Source of the DNA: Alphaproteobacteria bacterium
GTDB lineage: Bacteria; Pseudomonadota; Alphaproteobacteria; Micavibrionales; UBA2020
NCBI GenBank assembly: GCA_029266795.1
Contig: JAQSWE010000121.1
Location: 1-7,389 of the forward strand
Reading direction: 5' to 3'
Length of the DNA: 7,389 nt
Shown here one piece after another: positions 6,255-7,389 of the stretch (the stretch's first letter is position 1; every line of letters starts with the position of its first letter). The position numbers and the translations under genes were made by a program. The notes beneath the pieces were generated by a model. That model was not told the DNA's origin and did not search any database. It saw nothing but the letters and a program-made list of their open reading frames with translations.

Positions 6255-7389
6255 GCCTTGCTCAATGCTTCATCAAGGTCAGAGATAAGATCGTCAGCGC
6301 TTTCGATGCCGATGGAGAGGCGGATCAGGCCGTCGCTGATGCCCAATGCTTCGCGCTGCTCTTTCGGAATCGACGCATGGGTCATGATTGCCGGATGCTC
6401 GATCAGGCTTTCGACGCCGCCGAGACTTTCCGCGAGCGTGAACACTTTGCAGGCCGACAGCATGCGACGGGAGGCGTCAAGATCACCCTTGATGACCGCC
6501 GTAATCATGCCGCCGAAACCGGACATCTGTTTCTTCGCCAGCGCATGTTGCGGGTGCGAAGGAAGACCCGGATAGAAAACCTTTTCGATTTTCGGATGTT
6601 TTTCCAGCCATGTGGCGACTTTAAGCCCGCTGGCGCAATGGCGCTCCATGCGCACATCGAGCGTTTTCACGCCGCGCAGCGCAAGGAAGCTGTCAAATGG
6701 GCCGAGGATACCACCCGTCGCGTTCTGGATGAATTTCAGCTTGTCGGCCAATTCCTGATTGGCAACCACAACCACGCCGCCGATCACATCGCTATGGCCG
6801 CCGATATATTTGGTCGCCGAATGCACGACGAGGTCGATGCCGAGCGTGAGCGGGCGTTGCAGAGCGGGCGTCGCGAAGGTGTTGTCGATGACCGACAACA
6901 GGTTATGTTTTTTCGCTACCGCCGCCACCGCCGCGATATCGGTCAGTTTCAGCAGCGGATTGGTGGGTGTTTCCACCCAGACCATTTTCGTTTCAGGCTT
7001 GATCGCATCTGCGACGTTTTTCACATCCGACATATCGACGTAAGTGACGGTCAATCCGGTCGTGCCCTTGCGCACGCGTTCGAACAGGCGGTAACTGCCG
7101 CCGTACAGGTCATCGGAAGCGATCATGTGCGCGCCCGCGGGCAGCAGGTCGAGTATCGCATCCATCGCCGCCATGCCGGAACCAAAGCCGAAACCAGCGA
7201 TGCCGTCTTCCAGATCCGCCATCGCGCGCTCGAAAGCATGGCGCGTCGGGTTGTGACCGCGCGCATAGACGAAGCCTTTATGCTCGCCAGGCCCGGATTG
7301 TGCGTAGGTGGAGGTTTGATAAATCGGTACGTTCACAGCGCCCGTCGTCGGGTCATGCTGCTGGCCGCCATGAATGCAGCGCGTGGAAA
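6251..7389 (-). CDS. Cystathionine gamma-synthase / gamma-lyase family enzyme (5' end outside window)
   Basis: The frame runs in from the right edge. The first readable residues are STRCIHGGQQHDPTTGAV, the usual N-terminus of this family, so only a few residues are missing; the GTG at 7336-7334 is internal valine, not the start. Numbering from that GTG, YARGHNPTR (24-32) is the cofactor/substrate-binding motif, DLVVHSATKYIGGHSDV (168-184) carries the PLP lysine K176, and ESLGGVESLIEHPA (303-316) contains E309. The SLGG-E form fits cystathionine gamma-synthase or gamma-lyase; beta-lyases usually have SWGG. These homotetrameric fold-type-I PLP enzymes either join homoserine esters with cysteine to make cystathionine or split cystathionine to cysteine and 2-oxobutyrate. 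Motifs do not separate the two directions. The 3' end overlaps glk by 4 nt, so the two form an operon. Histidine in YARGHNPTR, where many homologues have SG or LG, is a mild variation. Confidence 0.93.
   Translation of the reverse strand, partial: STRCIHGGQQHDPTTGAVNVPIYQTSTYAQSGPGEHKGFVYARGHNPTRHAFERAMADLEDGIAGFGFGSGMAAMDAILDLLPAGAHMIASDDLYGGSYRLFERVRKGTTGLTVTYVDMSDVKNVADAIKPETKMVWVETPTNPLLKLTDIAAVAAVAKKHNLLSVIDNTFATPALQRPLTLGIDLVVHSATKYIGGHSDVIGGVVVVANQELADKLKFIQNATGGILGPFDSFLALRGVKTLDVRMERHCASGLKVATWLEKHPKIEKVFYPGLPSHPQHALAKKQMSGFGGMITAVIKGDLDASRRMLSACKVFTLAESLGGVESLIEHPAIMTHASIPKEQREALGISDGLIRLSIGIESADDLISDLDEALSKA

Noticed and set aside
6030..6575. A 181-codon plus-strand frame across the glk/transsulfuration gene junction.
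   Set aside because: It is antisense to two well-supported genes, shows no recognisable domain and has no ribosome binding site worth noting.
7334..7336. GTG as the start of the cystathionine gamma-synthase/lyase gene.
   Set aside because: The frame continues upstream to the window edge with the conserved family N-terminus (HGGQQHDPTTGAV), so this GTG is an internal valine.
1..7389. Mobile elements, CRISPR repeats, tRNA or rRNA genes, prophage or defence genes.
   Set aside because: I saw no transposase or integrase motif, no regular spaced repeats, no cloverleaf sequence and no abrupt composition change except the short AT-rich promoter region.

Overview
The window is a compact bacterial chromosomal segment of moderately high G+C, densely coded, holding six protein genes in two oppositely facing groups plus one divergent gene. 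Nearly all of them handle alpha-linked glucose. The protein families and the codon bias suggest a Gram-negative proteobacterium, most likely an alphaproteobacterium. That assignment is an impression from sequence style, not a placement by comparison. No mobile elements, tRNA/rRNA genes, CRISPR arrays or prophage genes are visible.

Layout. (1) Positions 1-1133, minus strand: the first 377 codons of a GH13-family enzyme that runs off the left edge. It resembles the GlgE (maltosyltransferase)-like branch of GH13 and probably starts at a TTG codon. (2) Positions 1134-1276: an AT-rich divergent intergenic region with overlapping promoter-like hexamers for both directions. (3) Positions 1277-5316, plus strand: a three-gene operon with 4-nt and 1-nt gaps. 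It encodes a GH13 alpha-glucosidase of the GH13_23 (HaG-like) type, a GH37 trehalase without a signal peptide, and a fold-type-II PLP enzyme of the threonine dehydratase/serine racemase family without an ACT domain. (4) Positions 5313-7389, minus strand: a second operon, read right to left, with a cystathionine gamma-synthase/gamma-lyase family gene (5' end outside the window) followed by an E. coli-type glucokinase. These two overlap by an ATGA. The two operons converge and their stop codons overlap by 4 nt.

Working together: the alpha-glucosidase and trehalase would release free glucose from maltose-like disaccharides and trehalose in the cytoplasm, and glucokinase would phosphorylate it to glucose-6-phosphate. 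The divergent GH13/GlgE-like enzyme may belong to the alpha-glucan/trehalose interconversion side of the same metabolism. The two PLP enzymes (a beta-elimination/racemisation type and a transsulfuration type) are amino-acid enzymes. Their place among sugar genes is the least explained part of the locus.

I see no clearly new defence, mobile or signalling system. The more unusual points are the GlgE-like GH13 with a TTG start, the atypical short trehalase, the amino-acid enzyme tied into a trehalose operon, and the overlapping convergent stops with no visible terminator.
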